DNA from: a virus
IMG/VR virus record: IMGVR_UViG_3300034418_013100
Location: 1 to 54,282 of that record
Strand: one strand, 5' to 3'
Length of the DNA stretch: 54,282 nt
Positions 39,953 to 48,063 of the stretch are shown here, one piece after another (position 1 is the first letter of the stretch; each line of letters starts with the position of its first letter). The notes under the pieces were generated by a model. The model made no database searches, was not told the DNA's origin, and worked only from the letters and a program-made list of their open reading frames with translations. Position numbers and translations under genes: made by a program.

Positions 39953-40183
39953 ATGGCTAACTATTTGAAAAAAGAAGAAAAAAGAGAAGACGTAGAAGTA
40001 TTTTATGCTTATGGTGAAGACGATGATTTTAATTTTGCAGGTGAGCAATCTTTTAGAATTTCCAAGCAAAGTGATTGTTTTTCTTGGAAAAATGCCGAAA
40101 TTGACGGAGAATATCGTGATGGAAAGATGTTTTCTAAAAGAAAAGGCATACATAAAAAAAAATACAAATTTGAAGAATATTAG
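39953..40183 (+). CDS. hypothetical protein, 76 aa
   Basis: ATG follows the preceding stop by 2 nt. Charged N-terminus (YLKKEEKREDVEVFYAYGED) and basic C-terminus (KMFSKRKGIHKKKYKFEEY). Co-transcribed with its neighbours; role unknown. Confidence 0.6.
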   Translation: MANYLKKEEKREDVEVFYAYGEDDDFNFAGEQSFRISKQSDCFSWKNAEIDGEYRDGKMFSKRKGIHKKKYKFEEY

Positions 40184-40192
40184 GAGAAATTA

Positions 40193-42184
40193 ATGTCAGA
40201 AGAAGGAAAGTTTAAATTATTACAAAGAACGAAACTTGAAGACCTAAATGACGGTACTGTCAAAGAACTTCCTGAGTCTGACCTTTGTATTCAAACAGAA
40301 ACTCATATTGTTCAATTTGAATATGCTGAAGAAGAGCAAGATAAAGAAAAATTTACTATTAAACCGGGCGTTTGGACTTTGGTAAATACTTCAGTTGGTT
40401 TAAGAACTAAAAAATTGGAACTTAAAACCCATGACCTTCTTGAGTCGGCCAGTAATACTCAACTTATTAAAAAAGAGTCTAAACTTTTCTTTGATAAATT
40501 AGATATTTACAAAAAATACAATAAAGACCCTAAACGGTCAATTTTACTCTACTCACAACCGGGCATGGGTAAATGTCTAGGTCCAAATCAAGGTGTATTA
40601 ATGTACGATGGCTCAGTTAAAAAAGCTAAAAATGTAAAAGTTGGTGATTTGTTAATGGGGCCAGATTCAAAACCTCGCAAGGTTTTAATGTTACATTCTG
40701 GTAAGGATAAAATGTATAGAGTAGTTAATACAAAAGGAGATTGCTATACGGTCAACAGTAACCATGTAATTTCTTTAAAAAATACAGATACAAAAGAAAT
40801 AGTAAATATTTCAGTAAAAGAATACTTAAAAAAATCTGAAAGTTTTAAAATAAGAAACAAAGGATATAAAACAAAAGCTGTAGATTTTAAGCATAATCAT
40901 AAAGAGCTGATTGTAGACCCTTATATTTTAGGTCTTTGGCTTGGAGATGGAAGCTCCCACTCTATATCTTTAACAACCATGGATGATGAATTGGCAAAAA
41001 AATGGTCTGATTATGGGGAAAAATTTGGTTTAAAAACTAACAAATGGACAAAACCATTAAACAAAGCCTCTACTTACAATTTGTCTAGCGGTAAAAAACA
41101 CGGCAAAAAAGATAGAAATATTTTGTTAAATTTTTTTCAAGAATTAGGTGTAATTAATAACAAAAAAATACCACAAGAATATAAAACATCTTCTCAAGAA
41201 AATAGACTTAAAATATTGGCAGGGTTAATTGATTCTGACGGCTATTTAACATCCAATACTTATGAAATAGTACAAAAAAATGAAACGCTTGCAAATGATA
41301 TTGTTTTTGTAGCAAGATCACTTGGTTTAGCTTGCACAGTTACGGATAAAAAAATTGACGAATCAACATATAAAAGAGTAAGAATTTTTGGGGATATAGA
41401 TAAAATACCAGTTTTATTGAAAAGAAAAAAAGCCGAGCCAAGGAAGCAAATAAAAGATGCTCTTGTAAACGCTATAAAAATAGAGCCAATAGGGTTTGGT
41501 GATTACAATGGGTTTACAGTTGATTCAGATAATTTATTTGTGCTAGATAATTTTGTTGTAACCCATAACAGCTCAACAATTGCTAAAATTAGCCAAGAAT
41601 TTACCGAAGAAGACAAGGGAACAGTTGTTTTATTTTGGGATACATCTGATATACGAAGTAGTACAGTTTCTAAGTTTCTTTCAACTGGTTCAAAATTTTC
41701 AAAAGATTGCACAAGAATGTTGTTTGTAATGGAAGATATTGGCGGTGGAAATACCGAAGGTTATCACGGCCCAAAAGGAGCGGATGCCAGCTTGTTAGAG
41801 CTTCTTGATGGTGCATCGGTAAGTTTTAGGCTACCAACTTTTATTATTGCAACAACCAATACACCAGAAAACCTATTGAAATCATTAGCTGATAGACCCG
41901 GACGTTTTGACCAAATGTTTGAGCTTGAAGGGCCAAATGCCGAAGAAAGATTTAAGCTTGGTACTTATATTGCTAAAAGAGAGTTGTCTGGTGACGAAGC
42001 AATGGCACTTAAAAGTAAAGATGCTGATGGCCTAAGTATCGCTCATATTTCTGAGATTGTGATTAGAGCCGAACTGCATGATAAAACATTTGCTGAAGTT
42101 ATTACTGAAATGAAAGAGCATAAAGCAAGAATTGAAAGGGCATTTGAAAAAGCTAAAAAGAAACAAGTAGGACTGATGGGATAA
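40193..42184 (+). CDS. AAA-type ATPase interrupted by an intein, 663 aa (331 aa after splicing)
   Basis: Extein: N-terminal 110 residues unknown, then ILLYSQPGMGK (Walker A start, to Lys127), interrupted by a 332-residue intein, resuming SSTIAKISQEF. Walker B-like MLFVMEDIGGG, sensor IIATTNTPENLL and RPGRFDQMF (arginine-finger region) follow, an AAA/BCS1-like layout. The mature enzyme would use ATP to remodel a partner, perhaps in replication or assembly. Splicing is required because the intein separates Lys of GKS from its Ser. RBS AGGAGA precedes the ATG. Confidence 0.88.
   Translation: MSEEGKFKLLQRTKLEDLNDGTVKELPESDLCIQTETHIVQFEYAEEEQDKEKFTIKPGVWTLVNTSVGLRTKKLELKTHDLLESASNTQLIKKESKLFFDKLDIYKKYNKDPKRSILLYSQPGMGKCLGPNQGVLMYDGSVKKAKNVKVGDLLMGPDSKPRKVLMLHSGKDKMYRVVNTKGDCYTVNSNHVISLKNTDTKEIVNISVKEYLKKSESFKIRNKGYKTKAVDFKHNHKELIVDPYILGLWLGDGSSHSISLTTMDDELAKKWSDYGEKFGLKTNKWTKPLNKASTYNLSSGKKHGKKDRNILLNFFQELGVINNKKIPQEYKTSSQENRLKILAGLIDSDGYLTSNTYEIVQKNETLANDIVFVARSLGLACTVTDKKIDESTYKRVRIFGDIDKIPVLLKRKKAEPRKQIKDALVNAIKIEPIGFGDYNGFTVDSDNLFVLDNFVVTHNSSTIAKISQEFTEEDKGTVVLFWDTSDIRSSTVSKFLSTGSKFSKDCTRMLFVMEDIGGGNTEGYHGPKGADASLLELLDGASVSFRLPTFIIATTNTPENLLKSLADRPGRFDQMFELEGPNAEERFKLGTYIAKRELSGDEAMALKSKDADGLSIAHISEIVIRAELHDKTFAEVITEMKEHKARIERAFEKAKKKQVGLMG
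40574..41569 (+). mobile_element. intein with LAGLIDADG homing endonuclease, 332 aa
   Basis: Begins with Cys (CLGPNQGVLMYDG, block A) and ends VVTHN before Ser, all splice residues present. Block B DCYTVNSNHVISL, endonuclease motifs ILGLWLGDGSS and LAGLIDSDGYL, and C-terminal block FTVDSDNLFVLDNFVVTHN are seen. Inserted exactly in the P-loop of the ATPase, a conserved site typical of inteins. Both LAGLIDADG motifs keep an Asp, so endonuclease activity is plausible. Confidence 0.93.
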
Positions 42185-42194
42185 TGGAAAAAAA

Positions 42195-42926
42195 ATGAAA
42201 ATAGTTTGCATATCAGACACACACAATCGTCATAAAGAAATTGACTGTGGAAAGGGTGATATTATCCTTCATGCTGGTGACGCTACTGGCCGTGGTCAAT
42301 CTGGTGAAATTGAGCCGTTTTTGAAATGGTATGGTTCACTTGATTTTAATTGGAAAATCATGATTGCCGGAAATCATGATTGGGGCTTTGAAAAAGAACC
42401 TGAAAGATTTGAAGAAATGTGCCGTAAATATGGTGTAATTTATCTTAATGATTCTGGTGTTACAATTAAATGTCCGTGGACCAAAGAAGAAATTAAAATT
42501 TGGGGAAGTCCAGTACAACCAACTTTCTGTAATTGGGCTTTTAATAGAGATATTGAACATTTACCAAATGGCGACCCATATCATGGGTTTAAAAAACATC
42601 CATTAATTAAGCCACATTGGGATATGATACCTAATGATACTGATATTTTAATTACTCATGGCCCACCATATGGAATTAGAGATACAGTTCCACGTTGGCA
42701 TGGTATTAGTGGTGATGTTGAGCACGTTGGATGTCCACATTTGATGGATACCATTGAAAATAGAGTTAAACCAATGATGCACGTTTTTGGACATATTCAT
42801 GAAGAATATGGGGTTTCTTATAAAAAAAATACTATGTTTGTAAACGCATCATCGTTAGATGATAGATATATTTACAGTCACAAACCAGTGGAGATTATAT
42901 GGGAAGACGGACCAAAGCACAAATAG
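42195..42926 (+). CDS. calcineurin-like metallophosphoesterase, 243 aa
   Basis: Motifs: CISDTHNRH (Asp8, His10), LHAGDATG (Asp29), IAGNHDWG (residues about 57-63), ITHGPPYG, and FGHIHEEYG. The closest style is the MPPED2-like or cyclic-nucleotide-type group of the superfamily, from the THGPPxGIRD motif. The 3' end overlaps the next gene by 28 nt. Different from the enzyme at 4543-5193. Confidence 0.9.
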   Translation: MKIVCISDTHNRHKEIDCGKGDIILHAGDATGRGQSGEIEPFLKWYGSLDFNWKIMIAGNHDWGFEKEPERFEEMCRKYGVIYLNDSGVTIKCPWTKEEIKIWGSPVQPTFCNWAFNRDIEHLPNGDPYHGFKKHPLIKPHWDMIPNDTDILITHGPPYGIRDTVPRWHGISGDVEHVGCPHLMDTIENRVKPMMHVFGHIHEEYGVSYKKNTMFVNASSLDDRYIYSHKPVEIIWEDGPKHK

Positions 42927-43090
42927 AAGAAGATGAACAAATGACCTGTTCTAAACGAGGGTGTAATGATGTACATGAAAAAATCTTCATGTTTTCATCT
43001 TATCATAAAACAGCAGTAATGAAAGATTTAGAAGAACTTCCATTTTGCGAAAAGCATTTTAGGGAACTGGAAGCCAAGTTAGAAAAATGA
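42899..43090 (+). CDS. small Cys-containing hypothetical protein, 63 aa
   Basis: ATG at 42899 lies inside the metallophosphoesterase end. Contains MTCSKRGCNDVHEKIFMFSS and LPFCEKHFRELE, four possible metal ligands (Cys, Cys, Cys, His). The TGA at 43088-43090 overlaps the ATG of the HNH gene. Function unknown. Confidence 0.6.
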   Translation: MGRRTKAQIEEDEQMTCSKRGCNDVHEKIFMFSSYHKTAVMKDLEELPFCEKHFRELEAKLEK

Positions 43091-43878
43091 AAGAGTGTAG
43101 TAAGTGTAAAGAAAAAAAAGATTTATCTTTTTTTACAAAATTAAAAAAATCAAAGGATGGCCTTTCATATTGGTGTAAAGAGTGCAGAAAAAAAGGTCAA
43201 GATAAATGGGTTAAAAAAAATAAAGAAAAAATAAAATCATATCATAAAAAAAATAAAGAAAAAATAAAATTATATCATAAAAAATATTATGAAAAAAATA
43301 AAGAAAAAATGAAAGAAAATGCTGCAAGATGGCACAAAAATAACCCTGAAAAAGTTAAAGAAAAAAATAGAAAAGGTGTAAAAAAATGGAATGAAAAACA
43401 CTCTTTTAAATCAAGAATTATAAATCTTATTAAACAAAGTTTATATAGAAAAGGTTTTCCATCAAATTTAAAATGGGATAAAATAGAGTCTGATATATTA
43501 GGTTGTAATTATGACTTTTTACAAAATTACCTAAATAAAACATTTAAAAAAAATTACAATATAGATATTAAAGATGCAATTGAAAAAATACATATAGACC
43601 ACATAAAGCCTATATCTTCAGCGAAAACAATGGGTGAAATTTTAAAGTTAAATCACTATACCAATTTGCAATATTTATACGCTTTTGATAATGTATCAAA
43701 AAGCAATAAAAAAACATTTAAGTTAAAGGAAAAAATTGAGGTTAAACTTAAAAATAATATATATGTAGAAATGAAAACTTTAATTTCTATAGAAGAAGAA
43801 GCTAAAAAAATCAAAAATCAAAAAATATTAAATTTAATTCAAGAAGCTAAAAAAAATGTAAATTGGAAATTGCTGTAA
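43087..43878 (+). CDS. HNH homing endonuclease, 263 aa
   Basis: Zinc module at the N-terminus (CSKCKEKKDLSFF, WCKECRKKGQDKW), a long Lys-rich helix with repeated KNKEKIK, and a C-terminal HNH core: IHIDHIKPISSAKTMGEILK, NHYTNLQYLY, and DNVSKSNKK. Its ATG overlaps the stop of the upstream gene. Inserted between accessory genes and the chaperonin gene. Confidence 0.88.
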   Translation: MKECSKCKEKKDLSFFTKLKKSKDGLSYWCKECRKKGQDKWVKKNKEKIKSYHKKNKEKIKLYHKKYYEKNKEKMKENAARWHKNNPEKVKEKNRKGVKKWNEKHSFKSRIINLIKQSLYRKGFPSNLKWDKIESDILGCNYDFLQNYLNKTFKKNYNIDIKDAIEKIHIDHIKPISSAKTMGEILKLNHYTNLQYLYAFDNVSKSNKKTFKLKEKIEVKLKNNIYVEMKTLISIEEEAKKIKNQKILNLIQEAKKNVNWKLL

Positions 43879-43885
43879 AAAGTTA

Positions 43886-43899
43886 TGATATTATATAGT
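43886..43899 (+). promoter_or_regulatory. extended -10 promoter TGATATTATATAGT
   Basis: Follows the HNH gene and lies 14 nt before the AAAGGAG site of the chaperonin gene. Matches the recurring element. It would drive the chaperonin-terminase unit. Confidence 0.7.
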
Positions 43900-43913
43900 T
43901 AAAGGAGACTTTA

Positions 43914-45698
43914 ATGACTGTTAAAAAAGTAAAAACCCCAGCTAAAATGTATTGCTCAAGCCCAAATAGGCTTAAACAAATTACCTCTCAAACTATGGAT
44001 GAAATTGCCGAAATTGTAGGGTCTAGCTATGGGCCGGGTGGTAAAACAACACTTATTGAAAGCGAATATCCCGGTATTCCAAACAAGAATACCAAGGATG
44101 GCGTTACTATTTTCAGTTCTTTAGGTAGTGCTGATCCTTATAAGCACTTGATTATTGAACAAACTAGAGATGCTGCTAAAAGGACCGCCAACGAAGCTGG
44201 TGACGGTACAACTGCGACTACAATTATCTCTGCCACTATGGTAAAGTCTCTATTTAGATATTGTGAGGCTAATCCCAAAGAGTCACCTCAACGTGCCACT
44301 AGGGTTATGAATAAAATTGTTAAAAATCAACTTATTCCCAAGGTAAAAGATCAGTCAATTGAAATTAGTATAGACAATCAAGGCTTGCTAAAAAAAGTAG
44401 CTCAAGTATCTGCTAATGGTGATGAAGAAATGGCTGACGCTGTAATGGAAGCATTTGACAAAGTAGGTTTTGGAGAGTCTTCTCACGTTACTATTCAAGA
44501 ACTTTCAGGGCCAAGCGGTTATGAAGTAGAGCTTATTGAAGGACTGCCAATTGCTATTGGCTTTGAAGAGTCAATTGGCAAATTTCATACAGCATTTATT
44601 AACGACAAGGCCAATCAACGCTGTAAACTAGATAAACCGTTGTTTCTTTTGTTTGATGGTATTGTAAACGATCTTGTTTCTTTTTTGCCAATTATTGAAG
44701 AACTTGGACATAAGTTTGTAAATGAAGGAAACTCTGAGTTTAGCAATCTTGTTCTTGTTTCACACGGCTTTTCAGAAAATGTTTTGACAAATCTTGCGTT
44801 TAATTTTAGTAATCCTACAACATTAAATGTTGTACCAATGGCTACGCCAATGACTAATATTAAAAACTCTAGATTAGAATTTTTATACGACCTATCGGCC
44901 TTTACCGGAGCTAAAATATTTGACATGACTAATCAAGTAGCTAAAGCTACTATTGACGACCTTGGTAACGGAATGGATACGTTTGAGTATTATAGATTTA
45001 GAAGTACTGTAGTTGGTGAGCCAAGCGAACTGGATATCGAAGAAAGAGCAGATGAGCTTGAAACTCAACTTAAAAATGCTGCAAGTATTGCTGAAAAGCT
45101 TGATCTTGAAGAAAGACTTGGTAAGCTAACTAATGGTATTGCCAAACTTAAAATATACGGTGCATCTAACGGTGAGCTTAAAGAAAGACATGATAGATGT
45201 GAAGACGCTGTGTGTGCGGTAAGAAGTGCAATTGCTCACGGTGCGTTGCCGGGTGGTTGTAGAGTATTAACAAATTTAGTATTGTTTTTGGAAACTAGTT
45301 ACTCTGAAGATGATAGAGACTACAATCTTGTTCAACAGGTCTTAATTCCAAGTCTTATGGAACCACTAAGAAAACTTCTTGAAAATGCTGGGTACAATAA
45401 TGAAGAAATTGAAAAAACTATCATTGATTATTTTCAAAATCAAAAATATGTATATGATATTGAAAACATGGAGTTTGGCGACCCTGAAAAACTAGGAATT
45501 TTTGATGCTACTATGGCAGTAGTGCAAGCACTTGAAAACAGCGTATCTATTGCTAGTGTTATGGGTAATCTTGGTGGTATTGTTGCCAGCCCAAGAGATA
45601 GTCAGCTTGAACTTCAGGCATGGAAAGAGGAACAAGATTTTAGAAGGGCAACTGATCATGCTGATGAATTTATTAATGAAGCTAATTTGAGAGCGTAA
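43914..45698 (+). CDS. groEL-like: GroEL-like chaperonin
   Basis: Group I chaperonin equatorial motifs: SSYGPGGKTTLIE, NTKDGVTIF, NEAGDGTTATTII (residues 94-105) and, late in the chain, SAIAHGALPGGCRVL. The apical part is diverged and the total length (594) is somewhat longer than bacterial GroEL; the C-terminal GGM tail is absent. Phage-encoded GroEL proteins are known from some large phages and can fold virion proteins without a co-chaperonin. It starts a unit with the terminase and portal genes; its TAA overlaps the ATG of the terminase gene (TAATG). Confidence 0.88.
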   Translation: MTVKKVKTPAKMYCSSPNRLKQITSQTMDEIAEIVGSSYGPGGKTTLIESEYPGIPNKNTKDGVTIFSSLGSADPYKHLIIEQTRDAAKRTANEAGDGTTATTIISATMVKSLFRYCEANPKESPQRATRVMNKIVKNQLIPKVKDQSIEISIDNQGLLKKVAQVSANGDEEMADAVMEAFDKVGFGESSHVTIQELSGPSGYEVELIEGLPIAIGFEESIGKFHTAFINDKANQRCKLDKPLFLLFDGIVNDLVSFLPIIEELGHKFVNEGNSEFSNLVLVSHGFSENVLTNLAFNFSNPTTLNVVPMATPMTNIKNSRLEFLYDLSAFTGAKIFDMTNQVAKATIDDLGNGMDTFEYYRFRSTVVGEPSELDIEERADELETQLKNAASIAEKLDLEERLGKLTNGIAKLKIYGASNGELKERHDRCEDAVCAVRSAIAHGALPGGCRVLTNLVLFLETSYSEDDRDYNLVQQVLIPSLMEPLRKLLENAGYNNEEIEKTIIDYFQNQKYVYDIENMEFGDPEKLGIFDATMAVVQALENSVSIASVMGNLGGIVASPRDSQLELQAWKEEQDFRRATDHADEFINEANLRA

Positions 45699-47947
45699 TG
45701 TCAGAAGAAATAGAAAAGCTAAAAAACGAACTAGTTTTAAAGCCTTTGAATGGGCCAGAGGAACTTAGAAATTGGATGCATATCTTTTTAGATATTAAGT
45801 TTCCAATGGGTACTGTATATCCCGGCTCCACACATGGCCCGGTTGATGCCATGTGGCGCATCTATGAGTTGATGAAAACAGGTGATAGCAGGGATGTTCC
45901 ACAGGTATGTATGCTTGCATCCCGTGATTCTTATAAAACCTTATCTGCTGCGGCCATTGAAGTATTGTGTATGCTTCATTTTGAAATCTCTGTTGCTCAT
46001 GGTGCAGCGATTAAATCACAATCAGAAAAAGCAATCCAATACGTTAACTCGTTTTTTAGAAAACTATCGCCATATCTTGAAGCAAATGGCTGGCGAAAGC
46101 TGTCTGATAGTAAGGCAAAAATTGAATGGCTCACCAGCAAAGGTGATGCTATTTATTTAAGAATTGTTGTTGCTACGGTAGCCGGGATGAACTGTGTAAA
46201 AGGCAATACAAGTATAAAAACTAACAAAGGTAATTTATCTGCTAGTACAATATATAAAAGACTAAAAAATGGTGAAGATTTTCTGTTCTGGTCCCATAAT
46301 CACAATAAAAAATATGAAGAATATAAACCTGTTATCTGTACGCAAAAAAATAAACATAAAAAAATTATAAAAATTACTACATCTAACGGTATATTGGAGT
46401 GTTCTCTTGATCACAAAATATATATTAAAGGCAGGGGATATGTAAAAGCTAAAGATATAAAAGTTGGAGAAAAAGCTTTTCGTAAAAATAGAGATGCTAG
46501 TAGTGCGCTTGGTTTTGAAAAAGCCAAAGAGTTTATAGAAAAAAAAGGGTATAAACTAAAAACAACAAAAGACAAGTATAAAAACACTAATACTATACTA
46601 GAGATGACCTGCAAGGATGGTCATTTAAAAAAGTGTTCGTTTAACGAGTTTAAAAACAAAAAAAGAAGAGGGTGTTTAGCCTGTAAGTCTATCTCTTTTG
46701 AAAAAATCAAGGCTTTTTTTGAGTCTAAGAAATATAGGGTTAATATCGAAAAAGAGAGCTATAAAAATACCAAGCAAAAAATACAAACAATATGCGATAA
46801 CGGTCATGAGTATAGTGTTAGCTATCATGATTTTAAACATAAAAATGCTAGGTGTAGCCAAGGTGATTGCCACAAAAAAAGACATGATACAAATTTTGTT
46901 GTAAAATATATTCAAGAACAAGGTTATAAAACAGATTTAAAACAATACAAAAACCAATATGAGCCAATAAGCGTAATATGTCCAAATGACCACAAAACAA
47001 TGATTATGTTTAGTAATTTTTACAACCATGGAAAAAGATGCAAACATTGTTATAGACCTTATTCAAAAGCACACCAAGAAATTGTTGGGTATATAAAAAC
47101 TATTTATAAGGGAAAAATAGAAATTAACAATAGAGATATTATTCATCCATTAGAGATTGATATTTATATTCCAGAGTTTAAATTTGGAGTAGAATTCGAC
47201 GGTCTTTATTGGCACAGTGAAAAAGTAAAGAAAAATGCTAAAAAAATAAATATAGAAAAGGCTTGTAAAATAAATCAAAAAAACATAAATATACTAGCTA
47301 TATTTGAAGATGAGTGGAGTGATCCTTTAAAACAAGAACTGGTCAAATCTATGATCAAAAGTAGACTGGGTATTTATGATAAAAAAATGAGGGCATCAAA
47401 GTTAGAAATAAAAAAAATTAACAAGAATATAGGGTTTAAATCTTTTTTTGATAAATACCATCTAGACGGCCATGTACAAGCAAGTTTCGCATATGGCCTA
47501 TTTGATGGGGATGAACTTGTTTCATGTATGTCTTTTAGGGTTCCCTTCAATAACAAAAACTACTGGGAAATAGCAAGATTTGCGACTAAATCAGGCCTTA
47601 AAATATATGGAAATGCTAGTAAAATAATCAAGTGTTTTATAAAAGAATATAATAAAAAATTGATCACATACAGCAATAACAGATTGAGCCTTGGAAATAC
47701 TTATCAAAAATTAGGGTTTAAAGAAATTACTCAAACAACAGAGCCTAGCTATTATTATACCGATTTCCAAAAAAGATTGTGGCGATTTAAGTGTAGAAAA
47801 ATAAATGACCCGGATATACTAAACAAATATCCTACAGAAAAAGCACAAGCAGAAGGAGGCGTGTTTAGTAGAAAGTTTCTGGGGCATTCAAGAGCTTTGT
47901 ATAAAATATATGATTACGGACACCGGAAGTGGAGTTTGGAATGTTAG
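45698..47947 (+). CDS. large terminase N-terminal part fused to split-intein N half and EDxHD endonuclease, 749 aa
   Basis: Residues 1-165: terminase ATPase start, with SRDSYKT (residues 75-81) as an atypical Walker A. Cys166 begins the intein N half (CVKGNTSIKTNKGN, block B GILECSLDHKIYI). From about residue 270 come three related zinc-type repeats (CLACKS, CSQGDC, CKHCYR), then a Vsr-like nuclease: PLEIDIYIPEFKFGVEFDG with YWH (Glu486, Asp488, Glu499, Asp501, His506). It ends GHSRALYKIYDYGHRKWSLEC at TAG. The N part of terminase must be joined in trans to the product of the next gene. Confidence 0.85.
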   Translation: MSEEIEKLKNELVLKPLNGPEELRNWMHIFLDIKFPMGTVYPGSTHGPVDAMWRIYELMKTGDSRDVPQVCMLASRDSYKTLSAAAIEVLCMLHFEISVAHGAAIKSQSEKAIQYVNSFFRKLSPYLEANGWRKLSDSKAKIEWLTSKGDAIYLRIVVATVAGMNCVKGNTSIKTNKGNLSASTIYKRLKNGEDFLFWSHNHNKKYEEYKPVICTQKNKHKKIIKITTSNGILECSLDHKIYIKGRGYVKAKDIKVGEKAFRKNRDASSALGFEKAKEFIEKKGYKLKTTKDKYKNTNTILEMTCKDGHLKKCSFNEFKNKKRRGCLACKSISFEKIKAFFESKKYRVNIEKESYKNTKQKIQTICDNGHEYSVSYHDFKHKNARCSQGDCHKKRHDTNFVVKYIQEQGYKTDLKQYKNQYEPISVICPNDHKTMIMFSNFYNHGKRCKHCYRPYSKAHQEIVGYIKTIYKGKIEINNRDIIHPLEIDIYIPEFKFGVEFDGLYWHSEKVKKNAKKINIEKACKINQKNINILAIFEDEWSDPLKQELVKSMIKSRLGIYDKKMRASKLEIKKINKNIGFKSFFDKYHLDGHVQASFAYGLFDGDELVSCMSFRVPFNNKNYWEIARFATKSGLKIYGNASKIIKCFIKEYNKKLITYSNNRLSLGNTYQKLGFKEITQTTEPSYYYTDFQKRLWRFKCRKINDPDILNKYPTEKAQAEGGVFSRKFLGHSRALYKIYDYGHRKWSLEC

Positions 47948-48063
47948 AAGAAATAGAGATTTTAAAAATAGAAGAAATAGAAACTTCTCAGTCTTTTACT
48001 ACTTATGACTTTGAAGTTGAAGGAAATCACAATTATTTTGCTAATGGTATATTAACCCATAAT
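46193..48063 (+). mobile_element. split intein spanning two genes, with internal Vsr-like homing endonuclease
   Basis: Intein N half starts at Cys (46193); intein C half is residues 1-41 of the next ORF, ending FANGILTHN before Ser. The reading frames of the two genes differ; the stop (47945-47947) overlaps the ATG (47941) of the C part, which has GGAG 6 nt upstream. This is the split site typical of natural split inteins with canonical lengths (about 100 and 41 residues). The endonuclease belongs to the EDxHD family first linked to fractured genes with split inteins. Confidence 0.85.

Noticed and set aside
47929-47941. Frame break between the two terminase ORFs considered as a sequencing error in a continuous intein
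   Set aside because: The second ORF has a correctly spaced GGAG and ATG, and the lengths of both intein halves fit natural split inteins; an error remains possible and is noted in the finding.
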